From the NCBI GenBank assembly GCA_050084515.1, contig CM114272.1, forward strand, positions 16,182,001 through 16,246,000: DNA of 64,000 nt. Direction: 5' to 3'. The DNA is from Blasia pusilla (taxonomy: Eukaryota > Marchantiophyta > Marchantiopsida > Blasiales). A program made the translations under genes and the position numbers. Below, piece by piece: positions 13,000 to 23,854 of the stretch. The notes beneath the pieces are model-generated. The model saw nothing but the letters and a program-made list of their open reading frames with translations. It ran no database searches and was not told the origin of the DNA. The first letter of the stretch is position 1, and the number at the start of each line of letters is the position of its first letter.

Positions 13000-13745
13000 C
13001 AGATGGAATGATCGAGCGACATCCAAGAGAGATGGTGACTTTAGCTGCATTTAGCAGCGCCATCACGTGGCCTTCTGATTTGATTGAGGGGCACATCCAT
13101 GCACAGGACATTTGTACGCTTGAAAATTCTAGGGAGAGAAGTGTTATGGTAGCCGCATCGTTCCGTGGAGGAGAGATACCGTTGTGGGGCTCGAGTGAGG
13201 AGCTCCGACGTTTATGTGATGAGCAAGTGCAGACGGCGGGGAGTGAGGCGTTTGCACCAGAGCATGACAGGTTAGAGGAATCCGAGGTAGCCAAGAGTGC
13301 CACTATGACCCCTTTGGAGACCACCCTAATTGTGTGGCGCATCCCAAAGGAGGGTATTCGCGTGTTGGATCTCTTTGGAGGGATCAGCACTAGCTTAGCT
13401 GTTGTTTTGCAGGCATGAGTGCGCGTGCATCAGTACCTGTACGTTGAGATTGATGGTGTTGCGAGGAGCGCTTCACTTCACTATGTGGCGCAATTATGCC
13501 TCCAATTTCCCGACTTGTTATCTACGTTCGCCAAGTAGGGTTACCAAAGTCTCCTACTGAGGGACATCTCATTGCAGGGGGCGCAGGACTTAGAGCGGGT
13601 ACGGACCATAGATTTGGTCATTGCTGGTTGGCCCTGTCAGGGCCAATCGAGTGCTAGACAAGGTAGCGGATTGGCTGACACTCGATCGAGGTTGTTTTGG
13701 GAGATGATGCGGATCTTGCGACATTTGCAAGATCAATCCCAACAT
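13000..13745 (+). pseudogene. C5-cytosine DNA methyltransferase, N-terminal half (copy A)
   Basis: The enzyme family transfers a methyl group from S-adenosylmethionine to carbon 5 of cytosine. Motif I (VLDLFGGISTSLAVV, cofactor binding) is at about 13360-13410, motif II (QYLYVEIDGVAR) follows, and motif IV with the catalytic cysteine (DLVIAGWPCQGQSS) is at about 13610-13650, then GLADTRSRLFWEMMRIL. The motif spacing and the FGGIST and SRLFWE wording lean towards the DNMT3-like branch, which is an inference. In-frame stops occur at about 13417 and 13537, both removable by single transitions. The copy ends before motif VI, where the Helitron fragment starts. Confidence 0.85.
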
Positions 13746-13799
13746 AACGTATACTGGAGAATGCGACATCAGTCCCATTCTCTAGCATACATTATCGTA

Positions 13800-14425
13800 C
13801 GATATCCTTCATAATGGTAGTATACATTAGAAATAGTGCGCATTCTCGGGAACAATTGTTGAGTGACAAAAATGGCATATCGGCGGACACAACACTTACT
13901 ATCGAGACTGGTATATTCATGTTTCTTTCCCCTACCTGAGAGGATATTTTATTGGGTTCCCATCCTTTGTTGAGTACCTTTGGGCACGTACAAAGGAATT
14001 ATTCTGTGTTTTTACACTATATGAGCCGTATATGTTAATAATGCACCAATTACGTCAATGATAGCTCTTGCATCGTCTGCTCGAATATGCATTCTTAATC
14101 GGGAGTTAGACCAGCTCAAACGAAAACAACCAGACTTACCCGATGAAGACCTTTACTCTCAACTTGCAAAGTACACCTTTAGAGCACAGTTACCAGGCAT
14201 CCCATCTTGGCATCACAGACACCTAAGGGACCTCAAAGCCATGGTTGCTAAGTGGGGAATGTCTGACTTCTTCTTAACTCTCGCGTCGGACGAGGTTTCA
14301 GATACCAATTGGCCAAAGATCCATGACATTGAGCAGATTCTGAAGAAGTTCAACAACATATTTTCCTAGAGGAATGCACTAATGGAGTGTGTAGTGCTTT
14401 TTCATACCACGCTAAGGATATTCTT
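13800..14425 (+). mobile_element. Helitron fragment (N-terminal Rep/helicase region)
   Basis: The ORF 14058-14369 contains SWHHRHLRDLKAMVAKWGM, SDFFLTLASDEVSD and a WPKIHD segment, the typical Helitron_like_N pattern (AMV...G..FFLTLS..D..WP). It aligns along its length with the larger Helitron at 38750-39260, including the upstream part LNRE and the downstream FHTTLR. The fragment ends near 14425, exactly where copy B begins in the opposite direction. It sits between two pieces of the methyltransferase gypsy family. Confidence 0.75.
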
Positions 14426-14830
14426 TCACAACTACATCTACATCTTGGTTGAGCGTCCCAGGGCTATGCAGCACGTGGAAGCCATACTCCTGCAACAAAA
14501 GAGCCCACCTCGCAAGCTTCCCTATAAGCTTTTTAGACTCCATCAACCACTTGAGTGGTTGATGATCAGTAATAATGATAAAGGGCTTGCCAAATAAATA
14601 ACACCTGAAATGCGGAACAACTCGCAATGCAACCAAGCACTCATCCTCATACAAGCTATACTTTGCCTCTGCAATGTTGTTCGAGCAACTAGCATAAGCC
14701 ACCACAAACTCTCTACCCTAATTGCCATGCTAGATTAGCACGGCTCCAAGCCCCAACATGCTCCAATCAATATGCAACTGGAAAGGACGCCCCTTGATTG
14801 ATCTCCTCAATATGGACGCGGACGTTAATC
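14426..14830 (-). pseudogene. RNase H domain (copy B)
   Basis: The minus-strand reading includes YEDECLVALRVVPHFRCYLF, then TDHQPLKWLMESKKLIGKLA and a WALLLQEYGFHVLHSPGTL tail. This is the Ty3/gypsy RNase H pattern, including the conserved Glu (the family form is YEGECLA) and the Asp of TDHQPLKWL. The domain removes the RNA strand after reverse transcription. The reading ends in a scrambled tail at the Helitron junction. Confidence 0.8.
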
Positions 14831-15760
14831 TGTCCTGGAGCAACTGAAATGCTCTCTCATGCTCACCCCCAATTCCATTCCTGATCCACCTTGGTCAACA
14901 AGGTCAACGACTTTGCAATCGAACTAAAATCCTGGACGTTGCCTTGATAGAAGTTTGCCAATCCCATGAATGCACGAACTCGAGTAACATCTATAGGGCA
15001 TGGAATACGTGAAATAGCCTTTACCTTCATATGCTGCACACCAAGGCCCCTTGGGTATATCGTATGACCCAAGTACTCAATCTTTTCGTAGAAGAACTTG
15101 CATTTGCCAAGATGTAGCTTTAGCCCATGTAATTACAATCGTCGAAATACCTCCTCTAGATGTCGCTCATGCTTCTCAATTGTGGCGCTAAAGACTAGGA
15201 TGTCATCAATATAACACCTAGCAAAATCCAGACCTGCCAAGATTCTATCCATGACCCTCTGAAACTCAACCGGAGCGTTCTTTAACCCAAATGGTAAGAA
15301 CCACCACTAGTACAAACAATCCTTCTCGTGAGGATCGATGCCCAAAAATACCATCTTTTGCCTGTCCTCCAATCTAATAGGCAGTTGATGGTATCCGGCT
15401 CGCAAATCCAATGAACTAAAGACCTTTGCGTGACCAATCGCATCAAAGATCTCCTCAGGAGTGGGCATGGCATACCTATTGGACTTCGTCTACCGATCGA
15501 TAGGTCGGTAATCTCTACACATCCGCCTATCCGTCCAATTGCCATGCACATCCTTCTTGGCGAGCATGACAATGGCAGATGCATACTCTCCATGCGACAT
15601 CTCCACTAGTCCTGCTCCAACCAAGTCTTGGCTCCTACTCTGAATCAGAGCCCTCTCCATATCACTATACACGTAGGGTCGTCATAAGATTGACGTGTCG
15701 CTCGAAAACTCAATGCGGATCCCTGGACCCTTCAACGTATCCAAGTCACGCATACTAAAT
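14831..15760 (-). pseudogene. Reverse transcriptase domain (copy B)
   Basis: In minus-strand order the segments are DMERALIQSRSQDLVGAGLV, MSHGEYASAIVMLAKKDVHG, the DRRMCRDYRPIDR motif, the DPHE/WYLPFGLKN-like fingers, a YIDD catalytic box near 15205-15220, then LGVQHMKVKAISRIPCP and VRAFMGLANFYQGNVQDF. This is the standard gypsy reverse transcriptase with its tether. Frames change several times, so it is inactive. Confidence 0.82.
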
Positions 15761-15789
15761 GCAAAACAACTCCTATAACTCCTAAGGAA

Positions 15790-16745
15790 CTGATGTATTT
15801 GGTGCCTCTCTCCTCTATTCAACTTAGAGCCCATGTCTCGCTCCCAATTTTTCATCATGACTACGATAAGACTCTCCGGCGCGGGTGTCGGTGGTTGCTA
15901 TGGTGCAACCCCGTCTCAGAAAATAGAATTTCATTGCTTCCTTGTAGCCAACTGCAAACTCTCATCTCCTCCATGTGCAGAACTCGGAACCACGCTCGAT
16001 GTTGTGGCTATCGTCTCTTGGCATACCTGCGAAACATCCCAAGAAGTCCAAGGATGTCTCTCTCAATCATCCTTGGTGTGTCGATCTCCTCGGGTCTTGC
16101 CCCTAGCCACTGCCTCAACCATCTCGATAGGCACGGGGCTCACCAACGCAACAATTGTGATGTGTCGCATCCGCAAATGATGCCGCTCAGCTACTCCTAA
16201 GCTGAAAATCCATGTCAAGCACTTTTGGTCCTTTGCCTGACCCAAGACATGACGTTGTGATGCCTCCGATAGTGACGGTACTGCTATCACTCATGTGGGG
16301 AATCCCATCGCTTGCTCTCGCTCATTGGCGTTGGACTACATCAACCGCTGTATCTGGTCATCCCAAACCAAGCCAAGTCCAGCCTCCTTGAATGCATAAG
16401 AAGCAAGAAAACTCACCAATGTGGGAAAGCCTGCTCGTGGCATGCCAATCCTATTGACCACAGTCAACAGAGGTCGATCATCGTGTCATACTGCCTGTGA
16501 TCGACAACCTAGATCTTGAATGGAATCCACCAACAATTGGGAGGGGCGCTCCACTCTCGCATACGCCCTTCGCAAAACCTCATATAGCACCAAGTTGGTC
16601 CACCAAAGACGCGGGCAATGTGCTTGTGAACCTACACTTATCGCATCCAGCAACAATGCCAAGCCGATCCATGCACGTGCTTGATGTGCACTCATCACCA
16701 CGTCGGACCTCGAATCACCCAAAATCGGCACATTCTCCATGCTTT
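15790..16745 (-). pseudogene. C5 methyltransferase C-terminal half and linker (copy B)
   Basis: Minus-strand reading from 16740: ENVPILGDSR (motif VI, Glu-Asn-Val), ARAWIGLALLLDAISVGSQA followed by HCPRLWWTNL (motif VIII-like region), then a target-recognition stretch, MGFPT (motif IX-like) and RHVLGQ (motif X-like) near 16240. At the RHVLGQ site the codon before Arg-His is CAA where copy E has CGA. A stretch of about 150 residues without a recognisable domain follows before the reverse transcriptase. Confidence 0.75.
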
Positions 16746-17525
16746 TGTAAATTTAGTGACCGTGTGTTAACATAAGTAAGCCTATATAAATACACTTTCT
16801 TTGTTATAATCAAATTACAATAGGTGAATGATACTTTTCTTTTCTTGAGGTAGTGTTATTTATATAACAATGTGTGTTTGTAGGTCGTTGAATTATATTC
16901 AACTCTACTGGGTTCTCATATGAGATTTGGAAGTTACAAGTTATTCTAGAAGGAATGGATATGGTAAATGGAAAATAACCAGAAATGAGAGACGACCAGA
17001 TGCAGGAAATGACAAAGAGCTATTTAATCGGTGACTAAGAAATTGCACGGCGAGCAAAGACTCACAAAGGCGCCAGTGAGAAATTAAATGGGCGGAGAGT
17101 TCTGAAGTACACAAGATCGTTGAATGCTCAATTCAACATGCATCGATGAGAGATGATGAGCCAAACAATGAGCAATCAGAGCGTTAAGCTAATTCTTGAA
17201 CAAGGAAGTGATTGTAGGTTCTAAATTACTGAAGATTTCTAAACACTCAACTCTCACATATAGCAATAAAAGACGAAGAGGGTCATGAAATCCGGAATGC
17301 TTACTATTGAGAGTTAAGAATTGGTGAGCAAAGAGAACTTACAACTGGCGAGCAACAAGCAATGCGCGAGATTTTGCAAGCAACAAGAAAAATTTGGCGA
17401 GAAATGGGGAGGTATTTTGCACTGAAAAGTTTTGGTCACCAACACCTCCTATCCATGGGACCCCACTTAGTAGTGGGGTCCCATGGATGCCAAAAAGTCA
17501 TTGGCATCATACTTAAATAGTAATA
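16746..17525. other. Spacer between copies B and C
   Basis: No coding sequence is seen. The region is AT-rich, contains short purine-rich direct similarities (several GCGAGCAA and GAGAAAT-type words) and ends with a perfect hairpin at 17451-17488. It separates two gypsy fragments that point away from each other. Confidence 0.5.
17451..17488. repeat. Perfect 17-bp hairpin with 4-base loop
   Basis: The arm ATCCATGGGACCCCACT is followed by TAGT and its exact reverse complement. It lies about 40-70 bases before the truncated start of copy C. Terminal hairpins of Helitrons look like this, but no CTRR tail follows at the usual distance, so assignment is open. Confidence 0.85.
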
Positions 17526-17546
17526 AAGATAATCTATTCAGCGCGA

Positions 17547-17960
17547 TTGCACTCGTCACGGTTGGTGAATCCCAGAGGTAGAGCTTTTAGTCCGCAACGC
17601 ATCTTGTTGGATTCAGGAGCGCAACCCTTGATGTTGGGGAAAGCATCATTGAAAGGATTGGGCTTGACGAGAGCCGATGTGGAGCGTTGTCCATTCCGGA
17701 TACACACATCCTTGGGTGGAGCGAGTACCACACACTATATCACCTTACAAAAGGTCGTGGTGAGGATTCGCCCGAGACATCCTACATATGAGTCTATGGT
17801 GTGAGCCAAGGCGATAGTGATTGATGCAGAGTCCTACGACGTTTTGGTTAGTGGATCAATGTTATATCCGGTGGGGTTTTCCCTGGATTACTGGGAGGAT
17901 TCAGCGTCCTACAAACCACGATGGCTGTCAGGTGATGGGCGCCTTAGCTCATTACCCGTT
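17547..17960 (+). pseudogene. Aspartic protease (copy C, truncated)
   Basis: The reading FSPQRILLDSGAQPLMLGKA carries the Asp-Ser-Gly-Ala active site, followed by GLGLTRADVERCPFRIHTS and a beta-rich stretch to about 17960. The fold is a retropepsin that processes the polyprotein. The 5' edge is the truncation point of the copy. One stop interrupts it near 17805. Confidence 0.8.
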
Positions 17961-19260
17961 CCATTCACATGTGTAGTGATGGAGCGACGGCCAGGAGAGG
18001 TGGCGACCTTAGCAGCATTTAGCAGTGCCATCACTTGGCCTAGTGATTTGATTGAGGGATATGTCCATGCAGAGGATACTCCCGTTCCTGACATTTCTAT
18101 GGAGAGAAGTGTTATGGTAGCCACATCATTCCGTGGAGGAGAGGTGCTTTTGTGGGGCTCGATTGAGGAGTTTTGACGATTGGCAGATGAGCACGTGCAG
18201 ATCGCGTGGAGCAAGGCGTTTGCATCCCAGCGTGATGGGTATGAGGAATCCTAGGTAGCATGGAGTACTACAATGACACCCTTGGATACCGCAACCATTG
18301 TGTGGCGTATTCCGGAGGAGGTTATTCATGTGTTAGATATATTTGGAGGGATTAGCACCGAGTTAGTTGTTGTTTTGCAAGTAGGAGTGCGAGTGCAGGA
18401 GTACCTGTATGTGGAGAGTGATGATGTTGCAAGGCGTGTCTCACTACGACATGTGGCGCGATTATGCCTACGTTTTCCCAACTTGTTATGTGCGTCCACG
18501 GTACAGGGGTCCCAGATTTCCCTACCGAGGGATATTTCATTGCTGGGGGAGCACGACTTGGAGCGGGTAGGGACCATTGATTTGGTCATTGCAGGTTGGC
18601 CATATCAGGGTCAATCGAGTGTTGGACGAGGCATCGGGTTGGCTGACACTCGATCTAGGTTATTTTGGGAGATGCTAAGGGTCTTGAGATATTTGCAAGA
18701 GCATCAGTTCCGTTCTCCGGCTTACATTCTAAAAAATGTACCGATCTTGGGCTATTGGAGGTTACGGGTGGTGACGAGTGCACATCAGGTGTGTGCCTGG
18801 ATCGGCCTAGCATTAGTTTTGGATGCGGCGAGTGTGGGTTCTTGAGCATATCGCCCGCGTCTATGGTGGACCAACATGGTACCACAAGAGGTGTTGCGGA
18901 GGGCGTATGCAAGAGTGGAGCGCCCCTCCCACTTGTTAGTGGATTCCATTCTAGATCCGAGTCGTCAATCACATGCAGTGAGGCACGATGATTGACCGCC
19001 ATTGACTATGGTCAACAGGATAGGCCGGCCGCGGGCAGCCTTTCCCACGTTTTTGAGTTTTCCCGCTTCGTATGCATATAAGGAGGCCAATCCTGGCTTG
19101 GTTTGGGATGACCAGATTCAGAGGTTGGTGGAGCCCAATGCCGACAAGAGAGAGCAGGTGATGGGATTCCCCACAAGAGTGACGAATGTACAGTCAGTAT
19201 TAGAGGCATCATGACGCCATGTCTTGGGTCAGGCGATGGACCTGAACTGCTTGACATGGA
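17961..19260 (+). pseudogene. C5-cytosine DNA methyltransferase (copy C, near full length)
   Basis: Motifs in order: I VLDIFGGISTELVVVLQ (about 18330), II YLYVESDDVARR, IV DLVIAGWPYQGQSS (about 18585-18625), GLADTRSRLFWEMLRVLRYL, VI YILKNVPILGYW, VIII-like region ending PRLWWTNM, FPASYAYKEANPG, IX-like MGFPTRVTN and X-like RHVLGQAMDLNCLTWIF. The family fold is complete, but motif IV reads Pro-Tyr-Gln, so the catalytic cysteine is lost through TGT to TAT, and motif VI reads Lys-Asn-Val instead of Glu-Asn-Val. Stops occur after 18842 and at 19212. The gene is fused in frame between protease and reverse transcriptase, which suggests the enzyme acts on element DNA made in the particle; this is an inference. 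Confidence 0.87.
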
Positions 19261-19634
19261 TCTTCAGCTTGGGAGTGGCTGAGCAACATCGGATGAGATC
19301 GTGATAGATCACAGCGGTTACGTTGGTGAGCCCTATGCATACCGAGATAGTGGAGGCAATGTTTGGGGGCGAGACCCGAGGAGATCGACATACCAAGGGA
19401 GATCGAGAGAGACACCCTTGGACTTCTTGGGTTGTTTTGAAGGTACACCATGAGATGATAGCCACATTATCGAGCGTGGTTTTGGGCACTACGTGTGGAG
19501 GAGATCAGAGTTTGTAGTTGGTTGCAAGAGAGCGGCCAAGTGTTGGTGTTCGAGACAGGGTTGCACCATAGCAACCATTGATACTCACCCCAGAGAGTCC
19601 TACCGTAGTCACGATGGACACTTGGGAGTGAGAT

Positions 19635-20575
19635 ATGGGCCCTAAGTTGACGGGAGAAGAGCGGCGCCGGATACATCAGTTCCTTAGGATTTGTAGGAGC
19701 TGCTTTCTCTTTAGCATGGAGGATTTGGGTACTCTGAAGGGACTAGGGATCCGTATTGAGTTGTCGAGTGATACGCCAATATTCCGACGATCCTACAAGT
19801 ACAGTGATATGGAGAGGGCGTTGATTCAGAGTAGGAGCCATGACTTGGTTGGAGCAGGACTAGTGGAGATGTCACGTGGGGAGTATGCATCTGCCAGTGT
19901 CATGCCTCCTAAGAAGGATGTGCATGGCAACTAGACGGATAGGCGGATGTGTGGGGATTACCGACCTATCAATCGGTAGACAAAGTTCGATAGCAAACTA
20001 TGTCATTGGTCATGCAAAGGTCTTTAGTTCATTGGATTTGCGAGTGGATCCATCAGTTGCCTACCCGATTTGAGGACAGGGAAAAGACGGCATTTTGGTG
20101 CATCGATCCTCACATGAAGGATTGTTTGTACATGTGGTGGTTCTTACCATTTGGGTTAAAAAACGTCCCGACTCAGTTTCACAGGGTCATGGATAGGATC
20201 TTGGCAGGTCTGGATTTTGCTAGGTGTTATATTGATAACATCGTAGTCTTTAGTGCCACGGTTGAAGAGCATGAGTGACATCTAGAGGAGGTGTTTCGAC
20301 GATTGCAGTTACATGGGCCGAAGCTACATCAAGGTAAGTGTAAGTTCTTCTATGACCAGATTGAGTACTTGGATCATAAGATATACCCAGGTGGCCTTGG
20401 TGTTCAGGAGACGAAGGTAGAGGCTATTTCACGCATTCCATGCCCTACAGATGTGAGCCGCGTTCGTGCATTCATGGGATTGGCGGACTTCTATCGGTGG
20501 TACGTCAAGGGATTCAGTTCGACTGCAAAGCCATTGACCTTGTTGACCAAGGTGGATTATGAGTGAGCATGGGGG
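19635..20575 (+). pseudogene. Reverse transcriptase (copy C)
   Basis: The reading includes FRRSYKYSDMERALIQSRSH, VGAGLVEMSRGEYAS, PPKKDVHG, RRMCGDYRPINR, the WWFLPFGLKNVPTQFHRVMD segment and the polymerase box as YIDN, then LGVQETKVEAISRIPCP. The second Asp of the YxDD metal site is Asn. A deletion follows RPINR relative to copy E. A TGG to TAG change stops the frame after DVHGN. Confidence 0.85.
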
Positions 20576-21050
20576 GGATGAGCAGGAGCGAGAATTTTAG
20601 TTGCTCAAGGACAAATTGACATCCGCGCCCATCTTGAGGAGGCCGATCAGGGGGCGTGCTTTCTAGTTGCACACATATTGGAGCATGTTGGGGCTGGGAG
20701 TGGTGCTAACCCAACATGATGATGAGGATAGAGAGTTTGTGGTGGCTTACGCTAACCATTCGAACAACGTTGCAGAGGCAAAGTACATCTCATATGAGGG
20801 TGAGTGCTTGGCTGCGGTGTGGGCTATCGCACATTTCAGGTGTTACTTATTCGACAACCCCTTTGCCATCATCAGTGATCATCAACCACTAAAGTGGTTC
20901 ATGGAGTCTGACAAGCTTACATGGAAGCTTGCGAGATGAGCTTTGTTGCTACAGAAGTACGATTTTTAGGTGGTACATACACGTGGGACGCTCAACCAGG
21001 ATGCACATGGGCTGAGTCGTAACCCATGCCCGAATCAGCAAGATGCGACT
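20576..21050 (+). pseudogene. RNase H (copy C)
   Basis: The reading gives LHTYWSMLGLGVVLTQHDD, YEGECLAAVWAIAHFRCYLF and SDHQPLKWFMES, the gypsy RNase H layout. The first conserved Asp (TDWS in copy F) is Tyr here. It ends with the family tail near 21030. Confidence 0.8.
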
Positions 21051-21299
21051 GGATCTCGATGGCATGGAGAGAAAAATGAGGAGTCAGTGCCAGGATGTTG
21101 GCTTTGGAGAGCCAGAGTGTGGAGACTTTGATAGCGAGGTGTGATGGAGAGTCCTTGGATCCCGAGGCCAGTGAGGAGATGACAGGTGGCCGAGATATTC
21201 ACGATGATGGAGTAGTCTTGGAGTATTTGCGTACAAGTAGCATTGCAAGCACAGTGGGTGCTAGAGAGCGGGATCGGGTTCAACAACGGGTCAGATAAT

Positions 21300-22820
21300 T
21301 CCGCTGGGAGGGGACACATGTGTTGTGAGTGTGGGAGGATGATAGAGTGTGTGTAGTGCCTCATCCTTTGCAGAGAGCACGTTTGGTGCATCATGCCCAC
21401 GAGGAGTTGGATCATTTTGGAGTGAAGCGGACATATAGTTTGCTCCTGATTCAGTATTGGTGGCGAGGCATGCAGATTGACGTTCAGTAGTTTGTTGCCA
21501 GATGCATGGTGTGTGATTAAGTCCGAGCATCATTCAATGCTCCAACTCCGCAGTTGCATCCACTTTCAATCATGGGTTTAGGTTATAGATGGAGTTTGGA
21601 TTTTGCAAGACCTTTGTCTTTGACGGAGCGCCATAGTCGTTATGTGTTGGTGATGGTCAAGCACTTCTCGAAGTGGATAGAGTTGGATCATTTTGGAGTG
21701 AAGCGGACATATAGTTTGCTCCTGATTCAGTATTGGTGGCGAGGCATGCAGATTGACGTTCAGTAGTTTGTTGCCAGATGCATGGTGTGTGATCAAGTCC
21801 GAGCATCATTCAATGCTCCAACTCCACAGTTGCATCCACTTTCGATCATGGGTTTAGGTTATAGATGGAGTTTGGATTTTGCAAGACCTTTGCCTTTGAC
21901 GGAGCGCCATAGTCGTTATGTGTTGGTGATGGTCAAGCACTTCTCGAAGTGGATAGAGTTGGATCATTTTGGAGTGAAGCGGACATATAGTTTTTGCTCG
22001 ATTCAGATTGGTGGCGAGGCATGCAGATTGACGTTGAAGTTTGTTGCGGATGCATGGTGTGTGATCAAGTCCGAGCATCATTCAATGCTCCAACTCCACA
22101 GTTGCATCCACTTTCGATCATGGGTTTAGGTTATAGATGGAGTTTGGATTTTGCAAGACCTTTGCCTCTGACGGAGCGCCATAGTCGTTATGTGTTGGTG
22201 ATGGTCAAGCACTTCTCGAAGTGGATAGAGTTGGTTGCATTTCTTGACAAAGCGAGTGAGGGAGTAGCATATGCCTTCCTAGATCGAGTGTTAAGTCATT
22301 ACAACGCTTCAGTTGAGGTGTTGACAGATCAGGATACATAGTTCTGTGGGGAGTTTTAGGCCTTGTGTGATCATGCATTGATCGACCACCGCACTACTTT
22401 GCGAGATCATCATGAGGCGGATGGACTAGCGGAGCAGGTTGTGCAGACGATGAAGAGAGGACTACGCAAGTATGGATTGCAGAGAGGTCACCTAAGAGAT
22501 TGAGATCTTCAGTTGTCGTGATTGGCGATGGGATACAGATTCAGCAGGCATGCATCCTTAGCGTCTTTCTCACCGTACTTGTTGCTTTATGGTCGTGAGC
22601 CAGATTTACCTGCGGCCATTTGTCGAGATGTTGGTGAGGTGTTGAATCTTGATGACCCTGATGTATGGATGCGAGCATGTTCTCAGAGGGCTGAGTTGTT
22701 TTGGAGAGTGATGCCCATGACGTTTGAGAACTTGGCGATTGCGCAACATCGGGATACCTTTAGGTATGCGACTATTCGGGGAGGTGGTTATGAACCTACT
22801 ATCCAGAGGTTTCATTAGGG
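21300..22820 (+). pseudogene. Integrase with triplicated segment (copy C)
   Basis: The zinc-binding part (HHAHEELDHFGVKRTYS then CMVCD), the catalytic core start (GYRWSLDFARPL), a TDQDT second catalytic site and a downstream LYGREPDLPAAI segment are present. Integrase inserts element DNA into the genome. The segment from DHFGVKRTYS to FSKWIEL is present three times in tandem, so this copy cannot fold normally. Stops in several places confirm inactivity. Confidence 0.85.
21406..22229 (+). repeat. Tandem triplication within integrase
   Basis: Three head-to-tail copies start at 21406, 21682 and 21958. Units 1 and 2 are 276 bases, exactly 92 codons; unit 3 is 272 bases with small deletions near 21990 and 22030. 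The two 276-base units are almost identical, which points to a recent event. Each unit covers the zinc-binding region to the start of the catalytic core. Confidence 0.92.
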
Positions 22821-23157
22821 AGACTATGTCTACTTGCAGTAGACGGAACCCACGACGTTGGATGTGAGTGCAGGACACACAATCTTGAGAGTGCGTGAGG
22901 TTTTGCCATCCGGTGTTCTCTTATTGGAGGGACGTGATGGTATGGTTTGGAAGGACCATATGCATATTTGTGCACCATATCATCTTCCGAACATTGACAA
23001 TATCCTACAGGCGTGCGATGTATGTTGTGTGGTTCTGCCCGTGGTGCTGCCACTATGCTAGTCTATGATGGGTGTTCGAGTGGATGGCATATGAGATGTT
23101 TGACGCCACCTCTCACTAGGGTTCCTTAGGGACGATGGATGTGTCCAAGATGTAGAT
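22821..23157 (+). pseudogene. Integrase C-terminus and PHD finger (copy C)
   Basis: A GPY/F-like module (RVREVLPSGVLLLEGRDGM) is followed at about 23015-23155 by RCMLCGSARGAA, then YDGCSSGWHMRC and RWMCPRC. This is a C4HC3 PHD finger with one zinc-binding cysteine changed to tyrosine. PHD fingers bind histone H3 tails, so the domain probably guides insertion or binds chromatin. An in-frame stop lies before the last two cysteines. Confidence 0.8.
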
Positions 23158-23341
23158 AGAGTACGTAGTTCTATATTCCGACTTATGTCTGTGATATGGA
23201 TGACAAGAAGGCGACTAACGATGGGGCCACATGAGCACCCCACCTTCTTGCTCTAAGTGTCCGAGAGATGTATCTCGTGATAGGTAGGGATAGATGGCTA
23301 TCTGGAGTTAGAGGGATCTAACAACTAGCTAGGGGGGCGAT

Positions 23342-23787
23342 TGGAGATATTTTGGTACTTCTTGTCTCGTTGTTTGGATGCCATGAGTTAACATGGGATC
23401 TTGTGTGTTTGTGTGTGTGTTCGGTAACAACAATGTTTGTTGTGTAGCGATGTGTATGCGCACGATAATTGTCACGTCTCTTAGGATAGATCAGTGAGAT
23501 CTAGTAGAGCACCTTGTGAGTAGCGGAGGATAGACTCAGTAGGTTGAGGATAACCACCTCAGGCCTCGAGAAACCTAAGAGAGTAGGCTTCCCCTTCGTT
23601 TCGACTCATTTGGAGCCATATTGAATAACTTACTATTTTAGGTAAGTCCCATTTTGAGTATATGATCGATTTTGTATTTTTTGTAAGTGGACCTTGACCT
23701 CCTACATCAGATCAAGAGCCAAGGAGGGGGACTTGGGAGCATAGGTTACTATGGAGAGAGCTTGGGAGAGGGGAGGGATATACCTCA

Positions 23788-23854
<67 letters not shown>

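Larger units (their letters stand above)
8846..13760 (+). mobile_element. Copy A: 5' part of a Ty3/gypsy element with C5 methyltransferase
   Basis: This copy runs LTR-like sequence, gag, protease and the first half of the methyltransferase, then stops abruptly at about 13760 inside the methyltransferase, where Helitron-like sequence follows. It is the only copy in the window with the 5' end and gag preserved. Reading frames are broken by stops. Its methyltransferase fragment still carries the catalytic Pro-Cys-Gln. The order gag - protease - methyltransferase agrees with copies C, E and F. Confidence 0.82.
14426..16745 (-). mobile_element. Copy B: internal fragment of the gypsy family, reversed
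   Basis: Read on the minus strand from 16745 down, this fragment gives the second half of the methyltransferase, the reverse transcriptase and RNase H, ending at about 14430. It lacks the gag, protease, integrase and LTR. It starts with NVPILGDSR, which is methyltransferase motif VI, so its left part is missing exactly the piece that copy A keeps, though orientation is opposite. Confidence 0.82.
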
